A DNA stretch of 7,626 bases from the NCBI GenBank assembly GCA_030673645.1, contig DAOVIO010000182.1:1-7626 (forward strand), in the 5' to 3' direction. Source of the stretch: JAGLSB01 sp023135955 (GTDB taxonomy: Bacteria; Bacteroidota; Bacteroidia; Bacteroidales; GCA-2748055). The notes under the pieces were generated by a model. It saw only the letters and a list, made by a program, of their open reading frames with translations. It did no database searches and was not told the origin of the DNA. Below are positions 6,474-7,626 of the stretch, piece by piece. A program made the position numbers and the translations under genes. How positions within the stretch are numbered: position 1 is the stretch's first letter; each line of letters opens with the position of its first letter.

Positions 6474-7626
6474 TTATTTATTATTAATCCATTCTATTTG
6501 AGGCCATTTGCCGGCTGTGTCATTTTGCAGATCAGGGCCGGGAGTACTTCTGCCTTCTACTATATACTTTTCAAGCAAAGCTTTAAGTTCATTAACAATT
6601 TGAGGATTCTCCTTATGAAGATTATACTCTTCACTGAGATCATCTTTCAAATTAAAGAGCTGAATTTCTGAACTATCTGTGAGTTCATATTTATTCCCTC
6701 CAGATCCTAAATGCATCATCAGTTTCCAATCTCCTTTTCTAATAGCAAACCTTCCACTGCTGGAGGCATGAATTGTAGCTTCCCTGATTGGTGAATCATT
6801 ATTAGTACCATTTAATTCTGAAAGTATTGAATAACTGTCTTCTGCATATTTTTGAGGAATTGTTGTTTTTGCAATATCACTAAAAGTGGCTATCATATCA
6901 ACGAGTGAAATTACTTCATGAGATTTACTTCCAGCTTCAATTTTACCAGGCCATTTAGCTAAGAATGGAACCCTGTGCCCACCTTCCCAGTTATCTCTTT
7001 TGCAGCCTTTAAGAATTCCGGAACTATAATGATTGTATTCCGTTTTTCTTTTTATCATATGTCTTTCAGGCCCATTATCACTAGTGAAGATCAGAAGTGT
7101 ATTTTCACTTATTCCGGCCTCATCAAGTGCTTGAATAATCTGTCCTAAAACCCAGTCAGTTTCCACAACAAAATCACCATACTCACCAGCTTCACTTGTT
7201 CCAATAAATTCATCATTGGGGGCAATTGGATCATGGGGAGAAGGAAGAGGGAAATATAGGAAAAAAGGAGAATCCTGATTAGAGTATTGATGAATTAATT
7301 CTACTGACTTCTTTGTTAATTCAGGAAGAGCATGTTCAGGTTTCATACCTGGTGATGCATGTCCCTTACGACCCATCTCCTTTGTAATCTCTGTTGGCAA
7401 AACACATGCCTTGTCATTTTCCAGCCACACATATGGGGGCATGTCCCATGAGGCAGCCATTCCATAAAAATAGTCGAAGCCAAGATCCAATGGCCCACCA
7501 CTAAAAGGCTGATTAAAGTCAACACTATTACCAACTTTCACATAATCTTTAGCATTCTTCAATGATTCATCCTCAACTGTAAAACTCCAGTCCAGTCCGA
7601 GATGCCATTTACCAACAACAGCGGTA
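6474..7626 (-). CDS. Type I (S1, FGly-dependent) sulfatase, N-terminus cut by window edge
   Basis: The frame is open from the right edge to TAA at 6476-6474, showing 383 residues. It begins TAVVGKWHLG, the second sulfatase signature, so about 100-130 residues, including the CxPxR site that matures to formylglycine, lie outside the window. Counting from that Thr, family landmarks are SPHDP (129-133, active-site His131), FTSDNGPE (180-187, Asp183 and Asn184 as calcium ligands), LKGCKRDNWEGGHRVPF (205-221, Lys209 probably the sulfate-binding lysine), and a C-terminal subdomain with RFAIRKGDWKLM (292-303), LFNLKDDLSEEYNL and EGRSTPGP (357-364). The family hydrolyses sulfate esters, here most likely on an algal or other sulfated glycan. 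The S1 subfamily, and so the sulfate position, cannot be told by eye. It is the most upstream gene seen in the apparent operon; a TTG at 7562 is internal and not the start. Confidence 0.95.
   Translation of the reverse strand, partial: TAVVGKWHLGLDWSFTVEDESLKNAKDYVKVGNSVDFNQPFSGGPLDLGFDYFYGMAASWDMPPYVWLENDKACVLPTEITKEMGRKGHASPGMKPEHALPELTKKSVELIHQYSNQDSPFFLYFPLPSPHDPIAPNDEFIGTSEAGEYGDFVVETDWVLGQIIQALDEAGISENTLLIFTSDNGPERHMIKRKTEYNHYSSGILKGCKRDNWEGGHRVPFLAKWPGKIEAGSKSHEVISLVDMIATFSDIAKTTIPQKYAEDSYSILSELNGTNNDSPIREATIHASSSGRFAIRKGDWKLMMHLGSGGNKYELTDSSEIQLFNLKDDLSEEYNLHKENPQIVNELKALLEKYIVEGRSTPGPDLQNDTAGKWPQIEWINNK

Larger units (their letters stand above)
1..7626 (-). other. Probable polysaccharide-utilisation operon fragment
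   Basis: Four genes run in one direction with gaps of 53, 22 and 81 bases and no terminator between them. The gene set of sulfatase, SGNH esterase and two beta-helix proteins is typical of loci that strip sulfate and acyl groups from a complex glycan and then cut its backbone. No SusC/SusD transporter pair, sensor or regulator lies in the window; in a canonical locus they would be in the flanks. Co-transcription is inferred from spacing and direction only. Confidence 0.7.

Noticed and set aside
6474..7562. Sulfatase starting at 7562
   Set aside because: The codon there is TTG and the frame continues upstream to the window edge with the GKWHLG sulfatase signature, so the true start is outside the window.
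1..7626. CRISPR array, tRNA/rRNA, insertion sequence or phage features
   Set aside because: No regular direct repeats with spacers, no recognisable RNA genes, and no transposase or terminal inverted repeats were found; nearly every base is in one of four minus-strand genes.

Overview
The window looks like part of a polysaccharide-utilisation operon from a Bacteroidota bacterium, probably a marine or otherwise algal-polysaccharide-degrading one. The evidence is AT-rich DNA, starts without Shine-Dalgarno sequences, exported proteins whose signal peptides end in the Bacteroidota-typical '-FSQ', and a mix of a type I sulfatase, an SGNH carbohydrate esterase and two right-handed beta-helix enzymes. 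The taxon is an inference; there is no rRNA or other marker.

All four genes lie on the minus strand, so transcription runs from the right edge to the left edge. In that order they are: (1) an S1-type sulfatase, 7626-6474, whose N-terminus is cut by the right edge; (2) a small exported SGNH hydrolase, 6420-5704, starting at GTG; (3) a 760-residue exported beta-helix protein resembling glycoside hydrolase family GH141, 5681-3399; (4) a very large exported multidomain beta-helix protein, 3317-1, at least 1105 residues long and cut by the left edge. Gene 4 is open to the edge with no internal stop and was followed codon by codon. Its order is signal peptide, CBM-like jelly roll, beta-helix, FN3-like module, then three 78-residue carboxypeptidase-regulatory-like repeats.

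The gaps are 53, 22 and 81 bases. No terminator or convincing promoter is visible, so a single transcript is likely, running in from beyond the right edge and out past the left. The plus strand holds no believable gene.

The genes fit together as a saccharification set for a sulfated, O-acylated glycan: the sulfatase removes sulfate, the SGNH esterase removes acyl groups, and the beta-helix proteins cleave or bind the sugar backbone. If the GH141 resemblance holds, a fucose-containing polymer such as fucoidan is the leading guess, with pectin RG-II or another sulfated galactan/xylan as alternatives. The least understood part is gene 4, for which I cannot name an enzyme family. It shares several landmark motifs with gene 3. 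An unusual G-rich tract lies in the gap between genes 3 and 4.
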